Part shown: positions 24,267 to 34,028 of the stretch, in pieces
Layout of the letters: every line of letters starts with the position of its first letter
How positions within the stretch are numbered: position 1 is the first letter of the stretch
Assembly (NCBI RefSeq): GCF_001668575.1
Contig: NZ_LZMD01000071.1
Coordinates: forward strand, 1-64,000
Origin: Mycobacterium sp. 1164985.4
Lineage (GTDB): Bacteria; Actinomycetota; Actinomycetes; Mycobacteriales; Mycobacteriaceae
Direction of reading: 5' to 3'
DNA length: 64,000 nucleotides
Notes under the pieces: model-generated
Databases searched by the model: none
What the model was told of the DNA's origin: nothing
Seen by the model: the letters and a program-made list of their open reading frames with translations, nothing else
Program-made: the position numbers and the translations under genes

Positions 24267-24968
24267 GTGACCGCCGACATCGAGACCGAGCACCGCGGGT
24301 TCGCGACCACGGGGTCGGCGTACTACCCGACGCTGGTCGCGGTGTTCACCGGTCTGGTGCTGATCTCCAACGTGGCGGCCACCAAGGGCATCGCGTTCGG
24401 CCCGCTCGTCGGGGACTGGTCGCTGATCACCGACGGCGGCTTCGTCGTCTTCCCGCTGACCTACGTGATCGGCGACGTGCTGTCAGAGGTCTACGGATTC
24501 AAGGCCACCCGGCGCGCCATCTACATCGCGTTCGTGATGGAGGCGCTGGCCGCGTTCACGTTCTGGCTCACCGCGGTGCTGCCGCCCGCCGACTTCTACA
24601 CCAACCAGGCCGCGTTCGAGGCCGTGATGAAGCCGTTCACGCTGTTGATCGTCGCGGGGCTGGCGGGATTCCTCGTCGGGCAGACGCTCAACGCGTGGGT
24701 CGTCGTCAAGATCAAGATGCGGGTGGGCGAGAAACAGCTGTGGGCACGGCTGATCGGGTCGACGGTCGTCGGGGAGTTCGCCGACACCCTGGTGTTCTGC
24801 AGCATCGCCGCCGCCGCCATCGGGATCAACACCTGGCGCGACTTCATCACGTATGTCGCGCTCGGGTGGGTCTACAAGACGGCGGTGGAGGTGGTCGTGT
24901 TGCCCGTGACGTACCGGGTGATCGCGTTCATCAAGCGCCGCGAACCGACGTATCGGCCCGCCGCTTGA
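24267..24968 (+). CDS. YhhQ-family queuosine-precursor transporter (DUF165)
   Basis: A 233-residue membrane protein with about six hydrophobic segments and YhhQ/VUT landmarks: LISNVAATKGIAFGPL, PLTYVIGDVLSEVYGF and a C-terminal VYKTAVEVVVLPVTYRVI. The family imports queuine or preQ precursors in E. coli. Mycobacteria do not make queuosine de novo as far as I know, so it may serve salvage or another substrate. It starts at GTG 24267 shortly after fecB2. There is no clear Mtb counterpart at this position. Confidence 0.87.
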   Translation: MTADIETEHRGFATTGSAYYPTLVAVFTGLVLISNVAATKGIAFGPLVGDWSLITDGGFVVFPLTYVIGDVLSEVYGFKATRRAIYIAFVMEALAAFTFWLTAVLPPADFYTNQAAFEAVMKPFTLLIVAGLAGFLVGQTLNAWVVVKIKMRVGEKQLWARLIGSTVVGEFADTLVFCSIAAAAIGINTWRDFITYVALGWVYKTAVEVVVLPVTYRVIAFIKRREPTYRPAA

Positions 24969-25030
24969 GGCATCGCTAAAACTCCTCTGGCAAGGCTCAT
25001 AGAGCAGGCGTATTGATAGCTACTCGCGGG

Positions 25031-25042
25031 TAATTTCGAGTC
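25031..25042 (+). promoter_or_regulatory. Leaderless promoter of pxpB
   Basis: A TAATTT -10 hexamer at 25031-25036 is followed by exactly six bases and the ATG, the arrangement of mycobacterial leaderless transcripts. No ribosome-binding site is visible. Confidence 0.45.
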
Positions 25043-25723
25043 ATGACCGTGACAGCCGAAAAGGAACATGACGTGCGGGGCACCGGCGCCATTCCGATCC
25101 GCGACTACGGAGACCACGCGCTGCTGCTCGAACTCGAGGCCACCGCCGAGGTCCTGGCGTGGGCCGACGCGATCCGTAAGGCCGACCTGCCCGGCGTGCT
25201 CGACATCGTGCCTGCCGCCCGGACCGTGTTGCTCAAACTCGACGGTCCCCGTTACCAGGCTCCGACCCGGCAGCGCCTCGGCGGACTGCGGACCGACGTC
25301 GACCCGGAAGCCGAACTGACGCCGCCTGCCGACGGACGCGCCGACCTCACCATCGACGTCGTCTACGACGGGCCGGATCTCGACGAGGTGGCCCGGCTGA
25401 CCGGGCTCAGTCGCGACGACGTGGTCGCCGCGCACACCGGCAGCCTCTGGCGGGTCGGGTTCGGCGGGTTCGCACCGGGTTTCGCCTACCTCGTCGGCGG
25501 CGACCGTCGACTCGAGGTGCCGCGGCGGTCCGAGCCGCGCACCAAGGTGCCCTCGGGCTCGGTGGGGTTGGCCGGCGAGTTCAGCGGCGTCTATCCGCGG
25601 GAGTCTCCCGGTGGCTGGCAGTTGATCGGCCGCACCTCTGCGGTGCTGTGGGACATCGAGCGGGAGAACCCCGCGCTGCTGACGGCCGGCATGTGGATCC
25701 AGTTCAAGGCAGTCGAATCATGA
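25043..25723 (+). CDS. pxpB: 5-oxoprolinase subunit PxpB (KipI / allophanate hydrolase subunit 1 type)
   Basis: A 226-residue protein of the KipI/PxpB family (cyclophilin-like), with the conserved block [24 protein letters not shown] and [28 protein letters not shown]. With PxpC and PxpA it forms ATP-dependent 5-oxoprolinase, which opens the pyroglutamate ring. It is the counterpart of Rv0264c. The stop overlaps the pxpC start (ATGA). PxpA is not encoded in this window, so either it lies elsewhere or the pair has another role. Confidence 0.9.
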   Translation: MTVTAEKEHDVRGTGAIPIRDYGDHALLLELEATAEVLAWADAIRKADLPGVLDIVPAARTVLLKLDGPRYQAPTRQRLGGLRTDVDPEAELTPPADGRADLTIDVVYDGPDLDEVARLTGLSRDDVVAAHTGSLWRVGFGGFAPGFAYLVGGDRRLEVPRRSEPRTKVPSGSVGLAGEFSGVYPRESPGGWQLIGRTSAVLWDIERENPALLTAGMWIQFKAVES

Positions 25724-26607
25724 CGACGACGCTCGAGATCCTGCGTTCCGGTCCGCTCTCGCTGATCGAAGATCTGGGTCGTCCCGGACTTGCGCATATG
25801 GGGGTCGGCCGCTCCGGGGCCGCCGACCGCCGCTCGCACACGCTGGCCAACCGGCTGGTGGCCAACCCCGGCGACCGGGCCACCATCGAGGTGACCTTCG
25901 GCGGGCTGGCTGCGCGGGTGCGCGGCGGTGATATCGCGATCGCCGTCACCGGCGCCGACACCGACCCGTCCGTCGACGGAGTGCCGTTCGGCACCAACAG
26001 CATTCACTACGCACGCGATGGCGAAGTGATTTCGCTCGGCTCACCGCGCTCCGGCCTGCGCACGTATCTGGCGGTGCGGGGAGGCATCGATGTCGAGCCG
26101 ATACTCGGTTCGCGGTCGTACGACGTGATGTCGGCGATCGGGCCGCAGCCGCTGCAGCCGGGCGACGTGTTGCCCGTCGGCGATCACACCGAGGACTTCC
26201 CCGAGCTCGACCAGGCGCCGGTCGCGGCGATCGAGGACGACGTGCTCGAGTTGACCGTGGTGCCCGGGCCCCGCGACGACTGGTTCGTCGACCCGGACGT
26301 GTTGATTCGCACCAACTGGCAGGCGACCAACAAGAGCGACCGGGTCGGCATGCGGCTGGTCGGGATGCCGCTGGAATACCGGTGGCCGGACCGGCAGCTT
26401 TCCAGCGAGGGCACCACACGCGGGGCAATTCAGGTGCCGCCGAACGGTTTTCCGGTCATCCTCGGCCCCGATCATCCCGTGACTGGCGGATACCCGGTGA
26501 TCGGTGTGCTGGCCGAGGAAGACATCGACAAGGTCGCCCAGGTGCGTCCCGGACAGACCGTGCGGATGCATTGGTCGCGGCCGCGCCGACCGTCCGGGGA
26601 CCGTTAG
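25720..26607 (+). CDS. pxpC: 5-oxoprolinase subunit PxpC (KipA / allophanate hydrolase subunit 2 type)
   Basis: A 295-residue protein with the family signatures [50 protein letters not shown] and the C-terminal [20 protein letters not shown]. It is the partner of PxpB and the homologue of Rv0263c. The ATG overlaps the pxpB stop by four bases, so the two are translationally coupled. Length is normal for the family. Confidence 0.92.
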   Translation: MTTTLEILRSGPLSLIEDLGRPGLAHMGVGRSGAADRRSHTLANRLVANPGDRATIEVTFGGLAARVRGGDIAIAVTGADTDPSVDGVPFGTNSIHYARDGEVISLGSPRSGLRTYLAVRGGIDVEPILGSRSYDVMSAIGPQPLQPGDVLPVGDHTEDFPELDQAPVAAIEDDVLELTVVPGPRDDWFVDPDVLIRTNWQATNKSDRVGMRLVGMPLEYRWPDRQLSSEGTTRGAIQVPPNGFPVILGPDHPVTGGYPVIGVLAEEDIDKVAQVRPGQTVRMHWSRPRRPSGDR

Positions 26608-26621
26608 TCACACCGCGCTGG

Positions 26622-27203
<582 letters not shown>

Positions 27204-27388
27204 GGCTCACACCTCGTTCCGGCGCGAGGTGAGGGGAAGTTCACGGCGGGGTCACCGCACGGCACGCTGACGCAATAACGCCTCGTTAACGTGCGATTCA
27301 TGAGTGGGTGCAGGCTGCGGGCGGTGCCGACACACCTCCGAAATGGCCAAGTAATCGCTTGGAAACATGCGCTGCCTACACAGGTGCC

Positions 27389-28537
27389 ATGACTGAGCCC
27401 GACTGGGCGCCGCTGACCGGATTCCGGGTGGCCGTGACCTCCGCCCGGCGCGCCGACGAGCTGAGCGCGTTGCTGCGCCGCCGCGGCGCGACGGTGACCA
27501 GCGCGGCGGCGATCCAGATGGTGCCGCTGCCCGACGACGACGAGTTGCGCGCCCACACCGGGGCCCTGATCGACGTGCCGCCGGACATCGTGATCGCCAC
27601 AACCGGGATCGGACTTCGCGGCTGGATCGCGGCGGCCGACGGCTGGGGACTGGCCGGCGACCTGACCGCCGCCCTCGCGAAGGCGCGCGTGGTGTCCCGC
27701 GGACCCAAGGCGACCGGTGCGCTGCGCGCGGCCGGGCTGCCCGAGGAGTGGTCGCCGGACTCGGAGTCGTCGCGCGAACTGCTGCACTACCTCGTCGAGG
27801 GCGGTATCGCCGGGCAGCGCATCGCGGTGCAGTTGCACGGGGCCACCGAGGAGTGGGACCCGTTCCCGGAGTTCCTCGACGAGTTGCGCGCCGCCGGTGC
27901 CGAGGTCGTGCCGATCCGGGTGTACCGGTGGCACCCGGCGCCGCACAACGGCGAATTCGACCAGCTGGTGGCGGGCATCGCCGACGAGAAGTTCGACGCG
28001 GTGAGCTTTACCTCGGCCCCCGCGGTGGCCTCGGTGCTGTTACGGGCCAGAGAGATGGGCCTGGAGAACCGGGTGCTCGCCGCGTTCCGTCGCGACGTCC
28101 ACGCCATGTGCGTCGGCCCCGTCACCGCGCGCCCACTGGTCCGGCTGGGTGTGCCTACCTCCGCACCCGAGCGAATGCGGTTGGGGGCCTTGGCTCGTCA
28201 CATCACCGATGAATTGCCGTTGCTGTGCTCGCGGACCATCCGCGTGGCCGGACACCTGCTGGAGATCCGGGGCACCTGTGTTCTGGTCGACGGGGCCGTC
28301 AAGCCCGTCTCACCGGCGGGCATGGCGACGATTCGCGCGCTCGCCCACCGGCCGGGAGCGGTGGTGTCGCGCACCGACCTGCTGCGTGCTCTTCCGGGCA
28401 CCGGCACCGACACCCACGCCGTCGAGACGGCCGTCCTGCGCCTGCGAACGGCGTTGGGCGACAAGAACATCGTGTCGACGGTGGTGAAGCGCGGTTACCG
28501 CCTGGCCGTCGAGGACAGTCTGGCGTACGCGCAATGA
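27389..28537 (+). CDS. nnaR: NnaR: HemD-like / winged-helix nitrate-nitrite assimilation regulator
   Basis: A 382-residue fusion. Residues ~1-260 are a uroporphyrinogen-III-synthase-like domain (FRVAVTSARRADELSALLRRRG, VAVQLHGATEEWDPFPEFL). Residues ~285-375 are an OmpR-type winged helix (VSRTDLLRALPGTGTDTHAVETAVLRLR, VSTVVKRGYRLAV). It is homologous to Rv0260c and M. smegmatis NnaR, which works with GlnR to induce nitrate/nitrite assimilation genes. Its stop overlaps the chelatase start by four bases, and nirBD lies just beyond, as expected. The usual nitrate/nitrite transporter gene is absent from its upstream side. Confidence 0.9.
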   Translation: MTEPDWAPLTGFRVAVTSARRADELSALLRRRGATVTSAAAIQMVPLPDDDELRAHTGALIDVPPDIVIATTGIGLRGWIAAADGWGLAGDLTAALAKARVVSRGPKATGALRAAGLPEEWSPDSESSRELLHYLVEGGIAGQRIAVQLHGATEEWDPFPEFLDELRAAGAEVVPIRVYRWHPAPHNGEFDQLVAGIADEKFDAVSFTSAPAVASVLLRAREMGLENRVLAAFRRDVHAMCVGPVTARPLVRLGVPTSAPERMRLGALARHITDELPLLCSRTIRVAGHLLEIRGTCVLVDGAVKPVSPAGMATIRALAHRPGAVVSRTDLLRALPGTGTDTHAVETAVLRLRTALGDKNIVSTVVKRGYRLAVEDSLAYAQ

Positions 28538-29214
28538 GCTATCTGTTGGTGGCGCACGGCACCCGCAAGCAGAGCGGTGTCGAGCTGATCGGAGGTCTCG
28601 CCGACCGGGTGTCGACGGCACTCGGCGGCCGGGTGCATGTGGCGTTCGTCGACGTCCTCGGCCCCACGCCGAGCGAGGTGCTGCAGACGCTGCCCGACCG
28701 GACAATACTGGTGCCGGCGTTCCTGTCGCGCGGGTATCACGTCAACGCCGACATCCCCGCACACGTCGCGGCCAGCGGACATCTCGGCGTCACCGTTACC
28801 GAGGCGCTGGGCCCCAGTCCGCAACTGACCCGGGTGCTGATGGACCGGCTCATCGAGTGTGGTTGGCGGCCGGGCGATTCAGTGGTATTGGCTGCGGCGG
28901 GGACATCGGATGCGGGCGCGCTGTCGGACCTGCGCCAGATGTCGGCGTTGCTGTCGGCGGTGACCGGCGACCGGGTCGAGCTCGCGTACGCCGCCACCGG
29001 CGAGCCGCGGGTGGCCTCTGCGGTCGAGCGGCTGCGTCGCGAAGGCGCCCGGCGAGTGGTTGTGGCGTCGTATCTGTTGGCCGAAGGGCTTTTTCAGGAC
29101 CGTCTGCGCGACAGCGGTGCGGACGCGGTGGCCGATCCGCTCGGCACCCATCCCGCGATGGTGCGGTTGATCGCCAACCGTTTCCGCCGCGCCCGCGTCC
29201 CGCTAGCGGCCTGA
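28534..29214 (+). CDS. Sirohydrochlorin chelatase-like protein (CbiX/SirB)
   Basis: A 226-residue protein with two CbiX-like half domains. The N-terminal metal-site histidine lies in LLVAHGTRKQSG, followed by PAFLSRGYHVNADIP, and the second half carries VVVASYLLAEGLFQDRL. Chelatases of this class insert iron into sirohydrochlorin to make siroheme, the cofactor of NirB encoded nearby, so it plausibly supplies siroheme for nitrite reduction. It matches Rv0259c in place and type. It is translationally coupled to nnaR and converges on nirD. Confidence 0.9.
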   Translation: MSYLLVAHGTRKQSGVELIGGLADRVSTALGGRVHVAFVDVLGPTPSEVLQTLPDRTILVPAFLSRGYHVNADIPAHVAASGHLGVTVTEALGPSPQLTRVLMDRLIECGWRPGDSVVLAAAGTSDAGALSDLRQMSALLSAVTGDRVELAYAATGEPRVASAVERLRREGARRVVVASYLLAEGLFQDRLRDSGADAVADPLGTHPAMVRLIANRFRRARVPLAA

Positions 29215-29233
29215 TAGTCTCCCCGCGAGCAGA

Positions 29234-29581
29234 TCAGCCGCGGACTTCGACCTGGCCGTCGGCGGTGAGGCGCGTCTCGTAGACGGGAAGTGACACATCG
29301 GGGTCGTCGAGGCACACGCCGTCGTCGAGCGCGAAGGCCTGCTTCTTGATCGGCGACTGCACGGTCGGGCGACCACCGCGATCGCCGACGATGCCGCGCG
29401 ACATCACCGCCGCGCCGGAGAACGGGTCGATGTTGCTCACCGCGTGCAGCGAGCCGTCGTCCAGACGGAACAGCGCCGCCTGGCTGCCGTCGGCGAGCAG
29501 CACGCCGACGCCGCGGTTCGGGATCAGGAAGTCGTAATGGCAGGCGGCGGTCCAGAGCTGAATCTCGTTGAGCAGTGTCAT
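29234..29581 (-). CDS. nirD: Nitrite reductase small subunit NirD
   Basis: A 115-residue Rieske-fold subunit of NADH-dependent assimilatory nitrite reductase. Typical segments are IPNRGVGVLLADGSQAALFRL, AVSNIDPFSGAAVMSRGI and SPIKKQAFALDDGVCLDD. The Rieske cysteines and histidines are not present, as usual for NirD, so it binds no cluster. The ATG overlaps the nirB stop (ATGA), so the two are co-translated. Synteny corresponds to Rv0253. Confidence 0.93.
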   Translation of the reverse strand: MTLLNEIQLWTAACHYDFLIPNRGVGVLLADGSQAALFRLDDGSLHAVSNIDPFSGAAVMSRGIVGDRGGRPTVQSPIKKQAFALDDGVCLDDPDVSLPVYETRLTADGQVEVRG

Positions 29582-32133
29582 TTCTGAGGCACCTTCGGCA
29601 TTCCGATGGACACGGGCACCTTGCGGCCGGACCGCTCGGTGAACTCGACAGTGGGATCGGCGACGTCGGGGGCGTTGACGAACGACACGAAGCGCGACAG
29701 TTTGTCCGGATCCTCGAGTACGCCCTTCCATTCGCAGGCGTAGCCCTCGACGTGGCGGGCCATCGCGGCCTGGAACTCGTCTGCCAGGCCCAGCGAGTCG
29801 TTGCACACGACGTCGCGCAGATGCTCGACGCCGCCGTCCATCGCCTCCAGCCACGGCGCCGTGCGCTGCAAACGGTCAGCGGTGCGGATGTAGAACATCA
29901 GGAACCGGTCGATGTAGCGGATCAGCGTCTCGTCGTCGAGGTCGCCGGCCAGCAGTTGCGCATGTCGCGGCGACATTCCGCCGTTGCCGCACACGTAGAG
30001 GTTCCAGCCCTGTTCGGTGGCGATGACGCCGACGTCCTTGCTCTGCGCCTCCGCGCATTCGCGGGCGCAACCCGACACCGCCATCTTGATCTTGTGCGGG
30101 GCCCGCAATCCGCGATAGCGCATCTCGATTCGGACGGCCATGTCGACGGAGTCCTGTTGCCCGTAGCGGCACCAGGTGCTGCCGACACAACTCTTGACCG
30201 TACGCAGCGCCTTGCCGTAAGCATGGCCGGATTCCATACCGCCCTCGACGAGGCGGCGCCAGATCTCGGGAAGCTCGTCCACGCGCGCGCCGAACATGTC
30301 GATGCGTTGACCGCCGGTGATCTTCGTGTACAGGCCGAAGTCCCTGGCGATTTCGCCGATCAGGATCAGCTGCTCCGGTGTGATCTCGCCACCGGGCGAG
30401 CGCGGCACGACCGAGTAGCTGCCGTTCTTCTGGATGTTGGCCAGGAAGTGGTCGTTGGAGTCCTGCAGCGACGCCTGTTCCCCGTCGAGGATGTGATCGC
30501 TGCTCGTGGAGGCCAGGATCGACGCCACCACCGGTTTGCATATGTCGCAACCCTTTCCGGTGCCGAAGCGTTCGATCAACCCCGAGAACGTGCGGATCTC
30601 GGTGGCGTTGATGATCTCGAACAGCTCGGCGCGCGACTGGCTGAAGTGCTCGCACAGCGCCTTGGACTGTTCGACGCCCTCGGCTTCCAACAGCTGCTTG
30701 AGCAGCGGCACACAGGAGCCACACGAGGTGCCCGCCAGCGTGCACTTCTTCAGGCCGGGCACATCGGTGCATCCCCCGCCGATGGCTTCCTTCAGGTCGC
30801 CCTTGGTGACGTTGTTACACGAGCAGATCTGCGCGATGTCGGGAAGCGCTCCGACACCCAATCCCGTTGCGCCACCCTCAGAAGCGGGAGCGATCAGCGA
30901 CAACGGATCCCCGGGCAACTCGCTGGCGACCATCGGTCGCAGCACGCCGTAGGCCGACGCGTCGCCGACCAGGATTCCGCCCAACAGGGTCTTCGCGTCG
31001 TCGGAGAGCACGAGCTTGGCGTAGGTCTGCTTGACCGGATCGTTGACCACGACGTCGAGGCAGTTGGGTGTGCGGCCCTGGGCGTCGCCGAAGCTGGCCA
31101 CATCCACGCCGAGCAGCTTGAGCTTGGTCGACATATCGGCTTCGGGGAACTCGGCCGCACCGCCGAGCAGGCGATCGGCAACCACCTCCGCGCTGGTGTA
31201 ACCGGGGCCGACCAGTCCGTAGCAGCGGCCTTCGATCGCGGCGACCTCACCGATGGCGTAGATGTCGGGATCGCTTGTGACGCAGGACAGGTCGGTCAGG
31301 ACGCCACCGCGTTGTGCGATGTCCAGTCCGGCTTCGCGCGCGAGTTCGTCGCGGGGGCGGACACCGGCGGCGAATACGACGACGCCGGTGTCGATGTGGC
31401 TTCCGTCGTTGAGCGAGAGCCGCACCGAGTCGTCCTGTTCGGATTTGCGCAGCGGTTTGTTGCGTTGCACCGGCGCGATGCTTTCGGTACCGACGCCGGT
31501 GTGCACCTCGATGCCGAGGCTCTTGATCATCCGGCTCAGCAGCGCGCCGCCGGCCTCGTCGAGTTGCGCGGCCATCAGATGCGGCGCCATCTCCACGACG
31601 TGGGTCTTCAACCCGAACGCGCGCAACGCGTTCGCAGCCTCCAGGCCGAGCAGCCCGCCACCGATCACGACGCCGACCGGCGTCTTGGAGCCGAGCGCCG
31701 TGCCCGCACCGGCCCGGATCGCGTCGAGGTCGTCGAGCGTGCGGTAGACGTGGCAGACAGGAAGGTCGCGGCCCGGCACCGGCGGCACGAACGCATACGA
31801 CCCGGTCGCCAGCACCAGGACGTCGTACGCCACCTCGGCGCCGTCGGCGGTCGTCACCGCCTTGGCCGTTCGGTCGATCGCGGTGACCCGGGTATCCAGC
31901 CGCAGCTCGACGAGCTCGTCATCCGGGTAGTCGTTACCCGTGAGCGCCAGCCGGCCGCGATCCCAGTGCTCGGTGTATCCGGTGAGCCCGACCCGGTCGT
32001 AGGCGGCATCTGTTTCCTCGGCGAGGATCGTCACCCGCCATTCGCCGTCGGCGTCGCGCGACCGCAACGCCTCGACGAACCGGTGACCGACCATGCCGTG
32101 GCCGACCACCACCACGTTTCTCGTTGACCGCAT
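29578..32133 (-). CDS. nirB: Nitrite reductase large subunit NirB
   Basis: An 851-residue NADH-dependent nitrite reductase reducing nitrite to ammonia. The order is an FAD/NAD pyridine-nucleotide reductase part (VVVVGHGMVGHRFVEAL at the start, VVIGGGLLGLEAANAL near 150), a Bfd-type [2Fe-2S] domain (CSCNNVTKGDLK ... CTLAGTSCGSC, near 420-460), and a ferredoxin-like plus siroheme/[4Fe-4S] part with SCVGSTWCRYG and SGCARECAEAQS supplying the four cluster cysteines. The frame is open 20 codons further upstream, but ATG 32133 starts just before the Rossmann strand as in homologues. Siroheme supply and NnaR control are encoded next door. Confidence 0.95.
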   Translation of the reverse strand: MRSTRNVVVVGHGMVGHRFVEALRSRDADGEWRVTILAEETDAAYDRVGLTGYTEHWDRGRLALTGNDYPDDELVELRLDTRVTAIDRTAKAVTTADGAEVAYDVLVLATGSYAFVPPVPGRDLPVCHVYRTLDDLDAIRAGAGTALGSKTPVGVVIGGGLLGLEAANALRAFGLKTHVVEMAPHLMAAQLDEAGGALLSRMIKSLGIEVHTGVGTESIAPVQRNKPLRKSEQDDSVRLSLNDGSHIDTGVVVFAAGVRPRDELAREAGLDIAQRGGVLTDLSCVTSDPDIYAIGEVAAIEGRCYGLVGPGYTSAEVVADRLLGGAAEFPEADMSTKLKLLGVDVASFGDAQGRTPNCLDVVVNDPVKQTYAKLVLSDDAKTLLGGILVGDASAYGVLRPMVASELPGDPLSLIAPASEGGATGLGVGALPDIAQICSCNNVTKGDLKEAIGGGCTDVPGLKKCTLAGTSCGSCVPLLKQLLEAEGVEQSKALCEHFSQSRAELFEIINATEIRTFSGLIERFGTGKGCDICKPVVASILASTSSDHILDGEQASLQDSNDHFLANIQKNGSYSVVPRSPGGEITPEQLILIGEIARDFGLYTKITGGQRIDMFGARVDELPEIWRRLVEGGMESGHAYGKALRTVKSCVGSTWCRYGQQDSVDMAVRIEMRYRGLRAPHKIKMAVSGCARECAEAQSKDVGVIATEQGWNLYVCGNGGMSPRHAQLLAGDLDDETLIRYIDRFLMFYIRTADRLQRTAPWLEAMDGGVEHLRDVVCNDSLGLADEFQAAMARHVEGYACEWKGVLEDPDKLSRFVSFVNAPDVADPTVEFTERSGRKVPVSIGMPKVPQK

Positions 32134-32262
32134 GCCGCCGACGCTAAGCAGCCGATATTGCCGCAATGTCGCCCCGTGTGAAGCACCGATCACGGTGTGC
32201 TCACATCCGCCGACGCCCGCTGTGAGACCGACGAGGGGCTTCGCTGACAGCGAACGATCATC

Positions 32263-32290
32263 GGGAACATGAGCGTGGGCGACTCAAGTT
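32263..32290 (+). promoter_or_regulatory. ECF-sigma-type promoter overlapping a degenerate HspR (HAIR) site for hsp20
   Basis: GGGAACA (32263-32269) and GTT (32288-32290), separated by 18 bases, fit the -35/-10 pattern of mycobacterial SigH/SigE promoters. Within it, CATGAGC-N7-ACTCAAG (32268-32288) matches 12 of 14 positions of the HAIR element CTTGAGT-N7-ACTCAAG bound by HspR. The hsp20 ATG is 55 bases downstream. In M. tuberculosis the orthologue (Rv0251c) is controlled by HspR and ECF sigma factors, so the combination is coherent. Confidence 0.6.
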
Positions 32291-32344
32291 TTAGGGGATG
32301 AGCGACCGGCACCGGGCCGGTCCGAACAGCGAGGAGGACAGGTT

Positions 32345-32782
32345 ATGAGCACGTTGGCATTGCGGACTCGTCCCGCGTGGGATCTGGACCGGTGGGTACG
32401 CGACTTCTTCGGCCCCGCGACCGCCGACAGCTGGGGCACGGGTGTGTTCACCCCCGCCGCGGAGGTCATCAGGGACGGCGATGACGCGCTCGTTCGCGTC
32501 GAACTCCCCGGCCTCGACGTCGAGAAGGACGTGAACGTCGAGGTCGACCGCGGTTACCTCGTCATCCACGGCGAACGTCGGGACGAGTGGTCGGAAGACA
32601 AGGACGGTCGCACGCTGCGTGAGGTGCGCTACGGGTCGTTCCGTCGGTCGTTCAAGCTCCCCGAGCACGTCACCGGCCAGGACGTCAAGGCCGAGTACGA
32701 CGCAGGGGTGCTGACGGTCCGGATCGCCGGTGCCCATCGGGGCAACGAGACGCAGCGCATCGCGATCGAAGCCAAGAAGTAA
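32345..32782 (+). CDS. Small heat-shock protein, Hsp20/alpha-crystallin family (Acr2-like)
   Basis: A 145-residue small heat-shock protein. The alpha-crystallin domain spans ~35-130, with ALVRVELPGLDVEKDVNVEV, YGSFRRSFKLP and the signature near the end, AEYDAGVLTVRI. It is an ATP-independent holdase for unfolding proteins. It corresponds to Rv0251c (Acr2/HrpA). A GAGGA ribosome-binding site lies nine bases before the ATG. It is divergent from nirB and ends at a strong hairpin shared with the convergent gene. Confidence 0.93.
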   Translation: MSTLALRTRPAWDLDRWVRDFFGPATADSWGTGVFTPAAEVIRDGDDALVRVELPGLDVEKDVNVEVDRGYLVIHGERRDEWSEDKDGRTLREVRYGSFRRSFKLPEHVTGQDVKAEYDAGVLTVRIAGAHRGNETQRIAIEAKK

Positions 32783-32795
32783 GCAAACCGACCCC

Positions 32796-32830
32796 GCAGC
32801 CGGTGGAACCCCCGAGGTTCCACCGGCTGC
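32796..32830. terminator. Bidirectional hairpin terminator between hsp20 and Rv0250c-like gene
   Basis: Perfect 14-bp complementary arms (32796-32809 GCAGCCGGTGGAAC and 32817-32830) with a seven-base loop lie in the convergent gap. There is no T tract, as is common for mycobacterial terminators. Confidence 0.75.
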
Positions 32831-32836
32831 GTCGCA

Positions 32837-33148
32837 TCACTCCTGCGTCGGAGTCGTGGTGGGTTCCCCCGACGGCTCGGGCGTCCTGACCTCCGGCGGC
32901 GGCTCGGGCGCCCTGACCTCTGTGGTCTCCACGCTGGGCATCGTGTAGCTGGGGGTGGTCGTCGTTGTGGTGGTGTACGTCAACGGAATCGACGTCGCCG
33001 CCGGTGGCGGCACGGTCGCGGGAACCTTCGCGGCGTCGGATGTGCGCAGCACCGCGTAGATCAGGATCGCGACCAGCACGGCCGCGACCACGCCGGCGGC
33101 CATGACCAGCGACTGGTCGTCCTGCCAGTTCAGATCGTCGTCGGACAC
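32837..33148 (-). CDS. Small membrane-anchored Thr/Pro-rich protein (Rv0250c-like)
   Basis: A 103-residue protein with a short acidic cytoplasmic start (SDDDLNWQDDQ), one transmembrane helix ([20 protein letters not shown], ~16-35) and an exterior tail rich in Thr and Pro with runs of threonine (TYTTTTTTTPSY) and a PEPPPEVRTPEP region. GTG 33148, preceded by AGAGGGG, is chosen over an open frame to 33205. It matches Rv0250c in place and size. Ten bases separate it from the upstream lyase-family gene. Function unknown; the tail could be glycosylated or span the periplasm. Confidence 0.8.
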   Translation of the reverse strand: MSDDDLNWQDDQSLVMAAGVVAAVLVAILIYAVLRTSDAAKVPATVPPPAATSIPLTYTTTTTTTPSYTMPSVETTEVRAPEPPPEVRTPEPSGEPTTTPTQE

Positions 33149-33158
33149 GTCGTCCCCT

Positions 33159-33917
33159 CTAGACCCAGCGCAGCAGTATCTCTTTGGCCTGCGCCGACAG
33201 CGCACGCTGCAGGAAGGGCCCGAAACTGACCCGCGCCACGCCGAGCGGTCCGAACGACGCGGGGTCGTCCTGATCGGGCAGGCCGATCGCGTTCACCGGA
33301 AGCGGTAGCTCGGATGTCAAGCGCCGCAACGCATCCGGATCATGTCGGCCGACGGGGTAGAGCACGTCGGCGCCCGCAGCGGCGGCCTCGGTCAGCCGGG
33401 CGATCGCGCGGTCGACGCGATCGGACTCCTGCCCGTCCTGGCGCAAAAACAGGTCGGTGCGCGCGTTGATGACGACATGCACACCGGTCGCGTCGGCCGC
33501 TTCGCGGAGCGCGCCGACGAGTTCGGCGTGTTCGCTCGACGAACGCAACCGGCCGCCCTCGCTGTGCACGGTGTCCTCGATGTTGAACCCGACGGCGCCG
33601 GCCTCGAGCAGACCGTCGATCAGCCGCGCGGGCGGTTGGGCGTAGCCGGATTCGAGGTCGACCGACACCGGCACGTCGACCGCCGCGGTGATCTGCTTGA
33701 CACGGGCGACCACATCGTCGAACGACATCCCCTCACCGTCGGGCTTGCCCACGGAATCGGCCAGCGGATGGCTGCCGACGGTGAGCGCAGCAAATCCTTC
33801 GTCGACCGCGAGCCGGGCCGACCAGGCGTCCCAAACGGTCGGCAGAATGACCGGGTTGCCCGGTTGATGCAATGCCAGCAGGGCGTCGGCCCGCTGTTTG
33901 AGGACCTGGTCGGGCAT
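33159..33917 (-). CDS. Isocitrate lyase / PEP mutase superfamily enzyme
   Basis: A 252-residue TIM-barrel protein of the ICL/PEPM superfamily (oxaloacetate-decarboxylase or phosphonomutase-like members). Visible are NPVILPTVWDAWSARLA, PVSVDLESGY (metal-binding acidic pair), GAVGFNIEDTV and VVINARTDLFLR. Enzymes of this group cleave or form C-C or C-P bonds next to a carboxylate; the exact substrate cannot be assigned. A good GAAGGAGAAGG ribosome-binding site precedes the ATG. It is probably co-transcribed with the small membrane protein downstream. Confidence 0.88.
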   Translation of the reverse strand: MPDQVLKQRADALLALHQPGNPVILPTVWDAWSARLAVDEGFAALTVGSHPLADSVGKPDGEGMSFDDVVARVKQITAAVDVPVSVDLESGYAQPPARLIDGLLEAGAVGFNIEDTVHSEGGRLRSSSEHAELVGALREAADATGVHVVINARTDLFLRQDGQESDRVDRAIARLTEAAAAGADVLYPVGRHDPDALRRLTSELPLPVNAIGLPDQDDPASFGPLGVARVSFGPFLQRALSAQAKEILLRWV

Positions 33918-34028
33918 CGGGCCTTCTCCTTCGGTTTGACGTGATCTGTCTCACGGTGCACTGCATGATGTAGCTAGCATCGGGTGTCGTACTGTGATGC
34001 CTGACACCCTTCAGCCCAAGGAGGTCAA

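Noticed and set aside
29575..32127. 850-codon open frame on the plus strand opposite nirB
   Set aside because: nirB has all cofactor motifs on the minus strand; the opposite frame is compositionally typical of an antisense shadow.
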